The position numbers were made by a program, and so were the translations under genes. A DNA stretch of 39,575 bases from Clostridia bacterium (GTDB lineage Bacteria > Bacillota > Clostridia > Oscillospirales > Acutalibacteraceae): contig JAFQBX010000003.1 in NCBI GenBank assembly GCA_017399535.1, positions 1 to 39,575 of the forward strand, written 5' to 3'. The notes beneath the pieces were generated by a model, which was given only the letters and a program-made list of their open reading frames with translations, did not search any database and was not told the DNA's origin. Positions within the stretch are counted from its first letter, which is position 1. The number at the start of each line of letters is the position of its first letter. This document shows, piece by piece, positions 14,899-22,229 of the stretch.

Positions 14899-14927
14899 AG
14901 TATAACACACCAATAATTTCAGCACAA
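14899..14927 (-). promoter_or_regulatory. Promoter of the nitroreductase gene
   Basis: On the minus strand: TTGTGC (14927-14922), a 17-bp spacer and TATACT (14904-14899). Confidence 0.55.
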
Positions 14928-15005
14928 GAAAAAGTATAAAAATACCGCTTGGAACGATTTTTTTGCCGATGAATAAAAAATGCAACACTAATTTTTATAA
15001 TCTGA

Positions 15006-15011
15006 TATAAT
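15006..15011 (+). promoter_or_regulatory. Extended -10 before the LytTR gene
   Basis: TGATATAAT with a poor -35 (CAACAC at the right distance). A weak -35 fits a promoter that needs an activator, possibly the LytTR protein itself. Confidence 0.45.
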
Positions 15012-15034
15012 TAAAAACGCAAGGAGGGTTTGAC

Positions 15035-15475
15035 GTGAAATTCAAGCTCATTATTGATAAAAACGCAGAGGAATGCATTACCGCTGTTTGTCACGAAAGG
15101 ACACCGATTATCGACCAAATCGAGTCGATTATTCAAAAAGAAAGCAACGATAACAGCATTGTCGGCTATGCTGACGACGAATTTAAGACAATAGAATTTG
15201 AAAGCATTGAAGTAATTTACGTTGAGGGTGGAAAAACCTTTGCCGTTCTGGACGACAAAAGGACATATCGCGTTAAACTGCGACTTTACGAAATCGAAAG
15301 TCTGCTGCCGCCGAATTTTAAAAAGCTCAGCAAATCGGTTATAGGTAATATGAAAAGAATCGACCGATTTTCGAGCACCATTACGGGTGCGGTTGATGCC
15401 GTTTTTAAATGCGGCAGAAAAGAATTCGTTTCGCGACGTTGTCTCGCCGAAATTAAAAGGGGGCTGAAAAAATGA
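15035..15475 (+). CDS. LytTR-type DNA-binding regulator
   Basis: A 146-aa transcription regulator made mostly of a LytTR domain (about residues 48-143). Motifs include IEVIYVEGGKTFAVL (about 59-73), YRVKLRLYEIESLLPPNF and the family end FKKLSKSVIGNMKRI. There is no receiver domain, so control is not by phosphorylation. The next gene encodes a DUF3021 membrane protein. This pairing is known from streptococcal LytTR regulatory systems such as HdrRM and BrsRM, where the membrane partner inhibits the regulator. It starts with GTG, with AAGGAGG suitably spaced. It overlaps the next gene by 4 bp. Confidence 0.9.
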   Translation: MKFKLIIDKNAEECITAVCHERTPIIDQIESIIQKESNDNSIVGYADDEFKTIEFESIEVIYVEGGKTFAVLDDKRTYRVKLRLYEIESLLPPNFKKLSKSVIGNMKRIDRFSSTITGAVDAVFKCGRKEFVSRRCLAEIKRGLKK

Positions 15476-15891
15476 AAAGATTTATAATAGAATTCCTAAA
15501 AAGAGGGCTCATCTCTGCCGCAGGAGGTCCGATTATAATATCGGCAATCTATCTCATTCTCGGTTATTCGGGAGTGGTCGATACAGTTTCGGTAACCAAA
15601 ATCGGAGTAGAAATACTGACGGTGACCTTGATGGCGTTTATTGCGGCAGGAATAACGGCGGTTTATCAAATCGAGCGCATTTCCGCCTTTTCCGCTGCGT
15701 TAATTCACGGAATCGCGCTGTATCTTGATTACATCATATTCTATCTCATCAACGGCTGGCTCAAAAGCAATATAGACGCAATCAGTATTTTCACCGCCGC
15801 CTTTGTTGGCGGATACGCGATAATTTGGCTGATTATTTACTTGATTACCAAAAAAGAGGTAAAAAAGCTCAACAGTGAAATTGGAAAATAA
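15472..15891 (+). CDS. DUF3021 membrane protein, likely LytTR inhibitor
   Basis: A 139-aa membrane protein with four hydrophobic helices (about 12-32, 42-64, 70-92 and 104-126), a basic N-terminus and a Lys-rich cytoplasmic tail. This is the DUF3021 pattern. Its ATG lies inside the LytTR stop (ATGA), so the two proteins are made in step. In the characterised streptococcal systems the membrane protein holds the LytTR regulator inactive until a signal arrives. The signal here is unknown. A terminator follows at 15900-15930, so the transporter genes downstream have their own promoter. Confidence 0.8.
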   Translation: MKRFIIEFLKRGLISAAGGPIIISAIYLILGYSGVVDTVSVTKIGVEILTVTLMAFIAAGITAVYQIERISAFSAALIHGIALYLDYIIFYLINGWLKSNIDAISIFTAAFVGGYAIIWLIIYLITKKEVKKLNSEIGK

Positions 15892-15899
15892 AAATAATG

Positions 15900-15932
15900 C
15901 CGCATCTTGATTACAAGGTGCGGTAAATTTTT
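15900..15932 (+). terminator. Terminator after the DUF3021 gene
   Basis: CCGCATCTTG and CAAGGTGCGG pair (one G-T) around ATTA, followed by TAAATTTTTATATTTTTTT. Confidence 0.75.
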
Positions 15933-15955
15933 ATATTTTTTTATTGCATATATTT

Positions 15956-16006
15956 ACAAATCGTTAATAATTTCCGCAACTCGAATAAAACAAATCGTGT
16001 TATTCT
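15956..16006 (+). promoter_or_regulatory. Promoter and repeated 9-mer before the ABC permease
   Basis: TGTTATTCT is an extended -10 (TATTCT 16001-16006) without a good -35. The 9-mer ACAAATCGT occurs twice in the same direction, at 15956-15964 and 15990-15998. A near match in inverted orientation lies before the LytTR gene (14954-14962). The 9-mers may be operator sites, possibly for the LytTR protein. Confidence 0.4.
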
Positions 16007-16039
16007 ATTTCCATTCAAGCCAATCGAAAGGGTGTCAGT

Positions 16040-17692
16040 ATGTATATTATTAAAAATGCGTTTAAATGCATCGGTCGCAGTCGCGGTCGAAATATCCTAA
16101 TCGGCGTAATCGTTTTTGTAATTGCCGTTTCCGCTTGTATCGGACTTTCCATTCGTCAAGCGGCAGAAAATGCAAAAAGCGAAACGCTGGAAGGACTCAC
16201 CATCACCGCAACAATTTCCTTTGACCGCCAACAAGCCATGAATGATATGATAAGCGAAGATAACGGCGATATTTCGGAGAATGGCAGACCGTCATTTGAC
16301 CGCGATAAATTCTCTGATTTTATGGGCGAAAGCTCCTCGCTCACCCTTGACGAGTATAAAAAATATGCAGAAGCCGAATCGGTAAAGGATTTTTATTACT
16401 CGGTTTCTGCCTCTTTTAACGGCAACGACGATTTTTTGCCCGTGAGCAACGATACCACCTCGGAGGATGAAGATACATCAAACTCGAACGAAAACAGTTT
16501 CGGAATGAATGGCTTTTTCCAACCGCCCGAGGACAAACGAAATCAGATGATGGGGGCACAAAGCGACTTTACCGTTGTCGGATACAGCAGTGAAAGCGCG
16601 ATGACGTCCTTTATCGACGGAACGGCAACCATCGTTGACGGTGCAGTTTTTACCGAAGGAACAACGGACGCTGAATGTATCATTTCGCAGGAACTCGCTA
16701 ACTACAACAGCATCGAAGTTAGTGATACAATCACCCTCGAAAACCCGAATAACGAGGATGAAAGCTACGAATTTACAGTAGTCGGAATTTACACCGACTC
16801 GTCGTCTAACGAAAGCAGCTTTTCGATAATGGGCGCAACCTCAACCGACCCTGCGAATAAAATTTATACAAGCTATGCCGCATTACAGGCCGTTTTAGAC
16901 GCGTCGGGTGAAAATTCAGAAACAGTCACCGACGACGATACCGGACGCGAATTTTCGACCGAGATAAAAAGCACTCTCAGCGCGACCTACCTTCTTTCAG
17001 ACGTTGACAGCTACAATAAATTCACCGAGGAGGTTCGTGAGCTCGGTCTCGACGAAAGCTATAACATTTCATCAAGTGATATTTCGTCATACGAATCAAG
17101 CTTGGTTCCGCTCGAAACTCTCAGCAAGCTCGCAGGATATTTCCTTATAGTTGTGCTTCTTATCGGTGCGATAATTCTAATAGTGCTCAACATATTCAAC
17201 ATTCGTGAGCGTAAATACGAAATCGGCGTTTTGACCGCTATGGGAATGAAAAAATTCAAGGTTGCGCTTCAATTCCTGACCGAAATTTTTGTAGTCACCA
17301 TTATCGCGGTAATAGTCGGCGTAGGTGTAGGTGGAGTTTCCTCGGTGCCTGTTACAAACGCCCTGCTCGAAAATCAGGTTGCAGCCCAAAGCAGCGAATA
17401 TAACAGAATTGAACAGAACTTTGGTCGTCCCGAGAATACAATTCCCGACGATATGGGCCCCGGCAATATGGGTCAAAACGATATTCCGCAAATGCAAAAC
17501 GGCGGTCCGGGAAATTTCTTTGATGCAAATGAAGTGGCAGAGTATATTAGCGAAATTGATGAGGCAATGAACCTCACCGTTATGTTCCAGATGCTCGGTA
17601 TTGCGATACTTCTGACCATCGTTTCGGGTGCCGTTTCGATGCTGTTTATCATGCGATACGACCCGCTCAGAATACTCGCAAACAGAGATTAA
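16040..17692 (+). CDS. MacB/FtsX-type ABC transporter permease
   Basis: A 550-aa membrane component with one N-terminal helix (about 18-40), a large extracytoplasmic domain (about 41-360) and three C-terminal helices (about 365-388, 415-440 and 517-541). This is the MacB/FtsX topology. These transporters usually move no solute across the inner membrane; they do mechanical work or expel peptides and lipophilic compounds. The external domain is acidic and rich in Ser and Asn. An unusual loop between the last two helices (about 465-498) is rich in Met, Asn, Gly and Pro (MGPGNMGQND, MQNGGPGNFF). The ATPase gene follows 14 bp later. The AAGGG site is 7 bases from the ATG. Confidence 0.85.
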   Translation: MYIIKNAFKCIGRSRGRNILIGVIVFVIAVSACIGLSIRQAAENAKSETLEGLTITATISFDRQQAMNDMISEDNGDISENGRPSFDRDKFSDFMGESSSLTLDEYKKYAEAESVKDFYYSVSASFNGNDDFLPVSNDTTSEDEDTSNSNENSFGMNGFFQPPEDKRNQMMGAQSDFTVVGYSSESAMTSFIDGTATIVDGAVFTEGTTDAECIISQELANYNSIEVSDTITLENPNNEDESYEFTVVGIYTDSSSNESSFSIMGATSTDPANKIYTSYAALQAVLDASGENSETVTDDDTGREFSTEIKSTLSATYLLSDVDSYNKFTEEVRELGLDESYNISSSDISSYESSLVPLETLSKLAGYFLIVVLLIGAIILIVLNIFNIRERKYEIGVLTAMGMKKFKVALQFLTEIFVVTIIAVIVGVGVGGVSSVPVTNALLENQVAAQSSEYNRIEQNFGRPENTIPDDMGPGNMGQNDIPQMQNGGPGNFFDANEVAEYISEIDEAMNLTVMFQMLGIAILLTIVSGAVSMLFIMRYDPLRILANRD

Positions 17693-17706
17693 GGAGGATG
17701 GACAAA

Positions 17707-18363
17707 ATGGCAGTTTTATCATTAAACAATATTTGCTTTTCGTATAAAGATACTCCTGTTTTGAATGACGTTTCGTACGAGTTTGAAAGGGGTAAAATGT
17801 ACTGCATTATCGGAAAATCGGGCGCAGGAAAGACTACGCTTTTATCAATTCTGTCGGGACTCGCAAAGCCGAAAAGCGGCAGTATCATGTACGACGGACG
17901 CGATATTAAAAAAATTGATAAGTACAAATTTCGCAGTAAATATATCGGCGTTATTTTTCAGTCGTTTAACCTGATAACCAAATTCACTGCGCTCGAAAAC
18001 GTTATACTTTCGATGAATATCGCAGGATACAGACAGCGAAAAAAGCGCGATAAAGCATTAGAATTGCTTAAAAGCGTCGGACTCGACGAAAGCGAAGCAA
18101 ATCGCCGAGTATTAAAGCTTTCGGGCGGTCAACAGCAACGTGTCGCAATAGCGCGAGCCCTTTCGTACGACGCCGAAATTATACTCGCCGACGAGCCGAC
18201 GGGAAACCTCGACAGCGAAACGCAAAGCGAAATTATGGCGATTTTCAGGTCACTTGCCGATAGCGGAAAATGCGTCATTCTGGTAAGTCATTCTCCTGAG
18301 GTTGCCGCCCTTTGCGACGAAAAATACGAGCTGATTAAATATAGTAAAAAAGCAAAAAAATAA
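17707..18363 (+). CDS. ABC transporter ATP-binding protein, MacB/LolD type
   Basis: A 218-aa nucleotide-binding subunit for the permease encoded just before. Walker A is GKSGAGKTT (36-44), the Q-loop Gln is 85 in IFQSFNL, the signature is LSGGQQQR (138-145), Walker B is IILADEPTG (158-166) and the switch His is in LVSHSP. All catalytic residues are intact. I chose the ATG at 17707 because AAGGAGG (17691-17697) is 9 bases away; an ATG at 17698 touches that site directly. The pair is probably controlled by the LytTR/DUF3021 system upstream, which is inference from position. Confidence 0.9.
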   Translation: MAVLSLNNICFSYKDTPVLNDVSYEFERGKMYCIIGKSGAGKTTLLSILSGLAKPKSGSIMYDGRDIKKIDKYKFRSKYIGVIFQSFNLITKFTALENVILSMNIAGYRQRKKRDKALELLKSVGLDESEANRRVLKLSGGQQQRVAIARALSYDAEIILADEPTGNLDSETQSEIMAIFRSLADSGKCVILVSHSPEVAALCDEKYELIKYSKKAKK

Positions 18364-18373
18364 TAATAAAAAA

Positions 18374-18418
18374 CACGCTGACGGTTGAACATGAGTAACC
18401 GCCAGCGTGATTTTTTAT
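18374..18418. terminator. Bidirectional terminator between ATPase and degV genes
   Basis: CACGCTG-x-CGGTT pairs with AACCG-x-CAGCGTG around a 10-nt loop. T-runs lie on both outer sides, so it can stop both converging transcripts. Confidence 0.8.
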
Positions 18419-18426
18419 GCACTGAT

Positions 18427-19257
18427 TTATTTCCTAAAAAATGCGACGGCGACGGCTCCCGGTCCTGCGTGAGTGCCGATTACACTGCCGATGCAGGTGG
18501 TGTTTATCCCTGCTTTGAGCGTGTCGCCGCTTCGGTCGATAAAATTATTCAGTGAGTCTGCCGAAAGCCCCGTGTAGCCGAAAAGCAGCGGCATATCATA
18601 GTCAATTCCGCCTACCCTTTCAATTTCGTCAAGCAGCATGGTATAGCCCTGATTTAAGCCGCGTGCCTTTCCCATAACGTCGATTTTGCCGTCCTTTATC
18701 TGCGCCATCGGCTTGATATTAAGCAGGGCGCCTGCAAAGGCAACGGTGGAAGAAATTCTGCCGCCGCGCTTTAAATATTCGAGGGTGTCAAGAATGGCAA
18801 AGAGGCAAATATCATCCTTCTTTTTATCCAATTCGGCGGCAATTTGCTCGGCGGTCATTCCCCTTTCGGCAAGTAAAAGAGCATATTCAGCGAGTATTGC
18901 CGATCCGATTGCGACACTTTTGCTATCGACGACGCAGATGCCTTCGTAATCGTCGGCGGCTATGACCGCGCTCTGATACGTGCCCGAAAGCTGCGACGAA
19001 ACGGTGATTACAACGGCTGTGTCACCGCTCTCCTTCACCTTTGCAAATTCGGTGTCAAATGCGGCAGGAGATGCCTGACTGGTGGAAGGAAGCTCCTTTG
19101 TTTCGGTCAGCTTCTGATAAAACATTTGATGATTGATGGTCACCCCATCGATGTATTCCTCGTCACCGAAACGTACGGTCAAGGGCACAACCGACACCTT
19201 TTCCTTTATCTCGGGGATAAGGTCAACCGTCGAGTCAACGATAATTTTTACGCTCAT
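18427..19257 (-). CDS. DegV family fatty-acid-binding protein
   Basis: A 276-aa two-domain EDD-fold protein. DegV/FakB proteins bind a fatty acid, and FakB forms present it to the FakA kinase for phosphorylation. Motifs are KIIVDSTVDL (4-13), VVPLTVRFGDEEYIDG (22-37), TSQASPAAF (59-67), VITVSSQLSGTYQSA (83-97) with the lipid-binding Ser/Thr residues, and the C-terminal HAGPGAVAVAF. It starts 4 bp after the alcohol dehydrogenase stop and its AGGAG lies within that gene's last codons. A lipid role beside an alcohol/aldehyde enzyme is plausible, but unproven. No fakA gene is visible. Confidence 0.9.
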   Translation of the reverse strand: MSVKIIVDSTVDLIPEIKEKVSVVPLTVRFGDEEYIDGVTINHQMFYQKLTETKELPSTSQASPAAFDTEFAKVKESGDTAVVITVSSQLSGTYQSAVIAADDYEGICVVDSKSVAIGSAILAEYALLLAERGMTAEQIAAELDKKKDDICLFAILDTLEYLKRGGRISSTVAFAGALLNIKPMAQIKDGKIDVMGKARGLNQGYTMLLDEIERVGGIDYDMPLLFGYTGLSADSLNNFIDRSGDTLKAGINTTCIGSVIGTHAGPGAVAVAFFRK

Positions 19258-19261
19258 TGGT

Positions 19262-20461
19262 TCATTCTCCTATTTGATAATAAATGGCTTCAAGCTGCTT
19301 TTTGGTCATCAGCTTGGGCACGGGATAGAGCGGATTCGCCTCCCTTTCCGCGTGACAAGCCATTACCGAAATATCCTCTTTTTTTATTCCTGTGATTTTA
19401 TCGGGAATGCCGATTTTGACATTCATATCTTTTATCGCGCCGATAAATTTCTCTGCGCCGGATTTTTGCGAATCGTTTTCGGTACATACTCCTGCGGCAA
19501 TTCCAAGACGGTGCAACTTCTTATACGCGCCTTTGCCATACGCTTCGAGAACATAAGGCATTATTACCGCGTTTGCAAGTCCGTGCGGTACACCATACTG
19601 ACCGCTGACAGAATGCGAAATGGCATGGATATATCCCACGTACGATTTTGAAAAAGCGACACCTGCCTTATATGATGCGTGGAGTATATTCTCTCTGGCA
19701 TTGCGGTCGTTTCCGTTTATGTACGCATCTTCAATATTCTCGAAAACAAGCGCGGTGGCTTCGAAGGCAAGACGCCGAGTTTCCTTTGTCGTCGAGCGTC
19801 CGATATATGCTTCGACTGCATGAGTGAGTGCGTCCATTCCCGTAGTTGCGGTAAGTGATGGAGGCAAGGAATATGTAAGCGACGCGTCCAAAACCGCGTA
19901 ATGCGGTATAAGCGGAAAGCTCATCAGCGCGTATTTATGCTGCTTTTGGCTATCGGTGATTATTGCGGCAGGGGTAACCTCGCTACCGCTTCCTGCCGTG
20001 GTAGGACTGGCAATAAGCGTAGGAATTTTTCGCATAATGCGTAAAAGTCCCTTCATCTGACCTACCGATTTTTTCGGATATGCAATTCTGGCACCAATCG
20101 CCTTTGCGCAGTCGATTGACGAGCCGCCGCCGAAAGCGATAATGCAGTCGCAGCTATTCTCGCGGTACAGTTTGACCCCTTCCTCGACATTTTCGATGGT
20201 TGGATTGGGCTGAACACCGCTGAATATCGCATAGGATACTCCGCTTTTGTTCAGTGCATCTTCCACAGGGGCAATACGTCGGTTATTTGCGCTACCCTTT
20301 CCCGTAACGATAAGCACGGATTTTACATTTTCCTTTTTAAACACCGAACAAAGTTCGGAACACGAGTCGACAATTTCGGGCTCGCGATATGGCAAAAGAG
20401 GTAAAATCGCGCGAAAGGTTAGCTGATACGCTCGGCAATATATCGATTTTAAAATAAACAT
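19262..20461 (-). CDS. Iron-containing alcohol dehydrogenase
   Basis: A 399-aa group III (Fe-ADH) oxidoreductase that interconverts alcohols and aldehydes with NAD(P). The N-terminal Rossmann domain has the dinucleotide motif FGGGSSIDCAKAIG. SPTTAGSGSEVTPAAI contacts the cofactor. Metal ligands lie in YAVLDASLTYSLP (Asp), MDALTHAVEAYIG (His) and HAISHSVSGQYGVPHG (two His). It lies 9 bp after marR and 4 bp before degV, so all three share a promoter with two MarR-type operators. The substrate may be the aldehyde or alcohol sensed by the regulator. Confidence 0.9.
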   Translation of the reverse strand: MFILKSIYCRAYQLTFRAILPLLPYREPEIVDSCSELCSVFKKENVKSVLIVTGKGSANNRRIAPVEDALNKSGVSYAIFSGVQPNPTIENVEEGVKLYRENSCDCIIAFGGGSSIDCAKAIGARIAYPKKSVGQMKGLLRIMRKIPTLIASPTTAGSGSEVTPAAIITDSQKQHKYALMSFPLIPHYAVLDASLTYSLPPSLTATTGMDALTHAVEAYIGRSTTKETRRLAFEATALVFENIEDAYINGNDRNARENILHASYKAGVAFSKSYVGYIHAISHSVSGQYGVPHGLANAVIMPYVLEAYGKGAYKKLHRLGIAAGVCTENDSQKSGAEKFIGAIKDMNVKIGIPDKITGIKKEDISVMACHAEREANPLYPVPKLMTKKQLEAIYYQIGE

Positions 20462-20470
20462 AACCGCTCC

Positions 20471-20917
20471 TTATTCATCATAGGTCTTTGCGACCGAATC
20501 GAGACTTTCGCTGATAATATTCAAGCTGCGGTAAAAGGCAACCCGCTCCTCCTCGGTCAAGCCGTCGCTGATTTGTTCCAGCACCTTGTCAATTTTATCT
20601 GCAATTCGTTTTCCTACCTCGATGCCCTTTTCGGTGAGGGTGATGGGACTTTTATACCGCTTTTCGCTCTTTGGTCGGCAGATAAGGTAACCCTCCCTTT
20701 CGAGATGGTCGATGGACCGCGAAATTGTCGCCTTGTCCTCCTCACACCTTCCGCAAAGGTCGGTTGCAGTGGTGCCGTCGAATCGGTACAAATAATATAG
20801 GCATGAAATATGTGCGCTTCTGAGCCCGTATTCCGCCATTTCCTCATTCTTTATCCTGCGAATGTTTCGGCTGATGCGATTGATTAGCACAGTAAAGGTT
20901 TCAAATCTCGCTTGCAT
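20471..20917 (-). CDS. MarR family transcriptional regulator
   Basis: A 148-aa winged-helix dimer. The recognition region reads DLCGRCEEDKATISRSIDHLEREGYL, the wing contains PKSEKRYKSPITLTEKG, and flanking helices form the dimer interface. Cys61 and Cys64 (CGRC, numbered from this start) in the DNA-binding region could be redox-sensitive, but this is inference. The ATG at 20917 has AGGAG 6 bases away; an upstream in-frame ATG adds 6 residues. It is first in the operon marR, Fe-ADH, degV and very probably represses its own promoter, which has two matching palindromes. Confidence 0.9.
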   Translation of the reverse strand: MQARFETFTVLINRISRNIRRIKNEEMAEYGLRSAHISCLYYLYRFDGTTATDLCGRCEEDKATISRSIDHLEREGYLICRPKSEKRYKSPITLTEKGIEVGKRIADKIDKVLEQISDGLTEEERVAFYRSLNIISESLDSVAKTYDE

Positions 20918-20938
20918 AATACTCTCCTGAATCATCTT

Positions 20939-20988
20939 GTTGAAATTTCAACAATCGTATTATAATAAAAACCTGTTGAAATGTCAAC
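20939..20988 (-). promoter_or_regulatory. Consensus promoter with two MarR-type operators
   Basis: On the minus strand TTGACA (20987-20982), a 17-bp spacer and TATAAT (20964-20959): a perfect consensus promoter. Operator 1 is the perfect palindrome GTTGAAATTTCAAC (20939-20952), downstream of the -10 near the transcription start. Operator 2, GTTGAAATGTCAAC (20975-20988), covers the -35 box. Operator 2 lies within a larger palindrome (AAAACC...GGTTTT, 20969-20994). Binding at both would block polymerase. Confidence 0.85.
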
Positions 20989-21029
20989 TGGTTTTTATTT
21001 ATACTTGTTTTTTGTCAAAAAGCCGTTTT

Positions 21030-21060
21030 CCCCACCCATTTTTATATAAAAAGTGTGGGG
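21030..21060. other. Hairpin upstream of the repeat surface protein
   Basis: CCCCAC (21030-21035) pairs with GTGGGG (21055-21060), and an inner self-complementary AT-rich stretch (TTTTTATATAAAAA) extends it. It lies in the divergent region between marR and the surface-protein gene. It could be the 5' end of the mRNA leader or a regulator site; it has no T-run for termination. Confidence 0.45.
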
Positions 21061-21142
21061 ACAGTGCAAAATGACGGTAGTAAAATGTAATCAAGGGATA
21101 GATAGATTTTCCCCAAACTTTATTATGAGGAGAGTACATAAT

Positions 21143-22165
21143 ATGAAAATGAAAGCTATTACCAAACGAATTATCGCCGTTATTATTACGGTATTGATGC
21201 TGGCATCGCTTATCCCCGCGACAAGCGTTTTTGCCGCAAAGGATGAGTTTAAACAGTATATAATCAGCTCGGCAGAGGTATCGGGTCTCACCGCTCCCAA
21301 AATTGGCGCAGACGTTGATACATCAGGCACCGTACCGTCAGGCAGCAACTACTCAATCGTTAAGGTTAACTGGTTTGATGCGTCAGGGGTTCTGACCAAG
21401 GCAACTAGCTTTGAAGCAGGTAAGCCCTATCGCGTATCGGTTGAGGTTAAAGCAAATGACGGATACAAATTTCAATCGGGCGCTAACTTCAAAATTAACG
21501 GAAGCACCGCCACAGAAACAAACGCTAATACAGATAGAACACAGATAACATTCATTTTTCAATACCCTGCTCTCGGCGATGGCGTGATTAAGTCGGTAAA
21601 GATTACTGACATTACCGCTCCCAAAATCGGCGCAGATGTTGATACAAAGGGTTCCATTCCGTCGGGTAGCAACTACTCAATCGTTAAGGTTAACTGGTTT
21701 GATGCGTCAGGGGTTCTGACCAAGGTGACCAGCTTCGAGGAAGGTAAGCCCTATCGCGTATCGGTTGAGGTTAAGCCGAATAAAGGATATTCCTTTGACA
21801 AGAATGCTGCATACACCATCAATGGAAAAACCGCCACAGTAACACACACCGGTACAGCAGATAACACAGTAGTATTCATTTTGGACTATGCCGCACTTAA
21901 AAAGGCCGATACTGCAACAAGCAGTAAAAAGCCCACAACCACATCGTCAAAGGTTACAGAGGAATCGTCAGGGGTATCTGAAGAAACCTCATTGGAAGAA
22001 GAAATTGTTTCCGAAACAGAGTCAATCACACCGTCATCAACCGTTTCGGTTGCTGAAAAGGACGATAATGGCCTGGATATGACCCTCGTTATTTTGATAA
22101 TCGCTATTGTTGCACTGCTTTGCGCAACCGCAGTAGTCGTCACAATTATTATAAAGAAGAAATAA
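21143..22165 (+). CDS. Membrane-anchored surface protein with two repeats
   Basis: A 340-aa exported protein of unknown function. Residues 1-31 form a signal peptide (KRIIAVIITVLMLASLIPATSVFA, cut before AKDEF). Two repeats follow (about 46-145 and 155-255), each starting APKIGADVDT and containing GSNYSIVKVNWFDASGVLTK and KPYRVSVEVK, probably beta-sandwich modules. A Ser/Thr/Glu-rich stalk (256-310) leads to a C-terminal helix (313-337) and a KKK stop. There is no LPxTG motif, so it is membrane-anchored by that helix, not sortase-linked. The ATG at 21143 has AGGAG 10 bases upstream; the longer frame has no signal at its start. Confidence 0.85.
   Translation: MKMKAITKRIIAVIITVLMLASLIPATSVFAAKDEFKQYIISSAEVSGLTAPKIGADVDTSGTVPSGSNYSIVKVNWFDASGVLTKATSFEAGKPYRVSVEVKANDGYKFQSGANFKINGSTATETNANTDRTQITFIFQYPALGDGVIKSVKITDITAPKIGADVDTKGSIPSGSNYSIVKVNWFDASGVLTKVTSFEEGKPYRVSVEVKPNKGYSFDKNAAYTINGKTATVTHTGTADNTVVFILDYAALKKADTATSSKKPTTTSSKVTEESSGVSEETSLEEEIVSETESITPSSTVSVAEKDDNGLDMTLVILIIAIVALLCATAVVVTIIIKKK
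21344..21725 (+). repeat. Identical 58-bp copies within the repeat protein gene
   Basis: Positions 21344-21401 and 21668-21725 appear identical over 58 bp, although the repeats around them have diverged to many synonymous and non-synonymous changes. A second identical block of about 30 bp follows about 17 bp later. The pattern suggests gene conversion or strong constraint on this part of each module. Confidence 0.75.
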
Positions 22166-22184
22166 TTAAACCCAAATAAAAATT

Positions 22185-22220
22185 ACCGCGGAGTGAAATT
22201 CACTTCGCGGTGTTTTTTAT
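22185..22220 (+). terminator. Terminator after the surface protein gene
   Basis: ACCGCG-x-AGTGAA pairs with TTCACT-x-CGCGGT, followed by GTTTTTTAT. It also separates the converging acyltransferase gene. Confidence 0.8.
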
Positions 22221-22229
22221 CGTTTTATA

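Noticed and set aside
21053-21142. Longer start for the repeat surface protein
   Set aside because: It would place 30 polar residues before the signal peptide, and it lacks a Shine-Dalgarno sequence; the ATG at 21143 has one.
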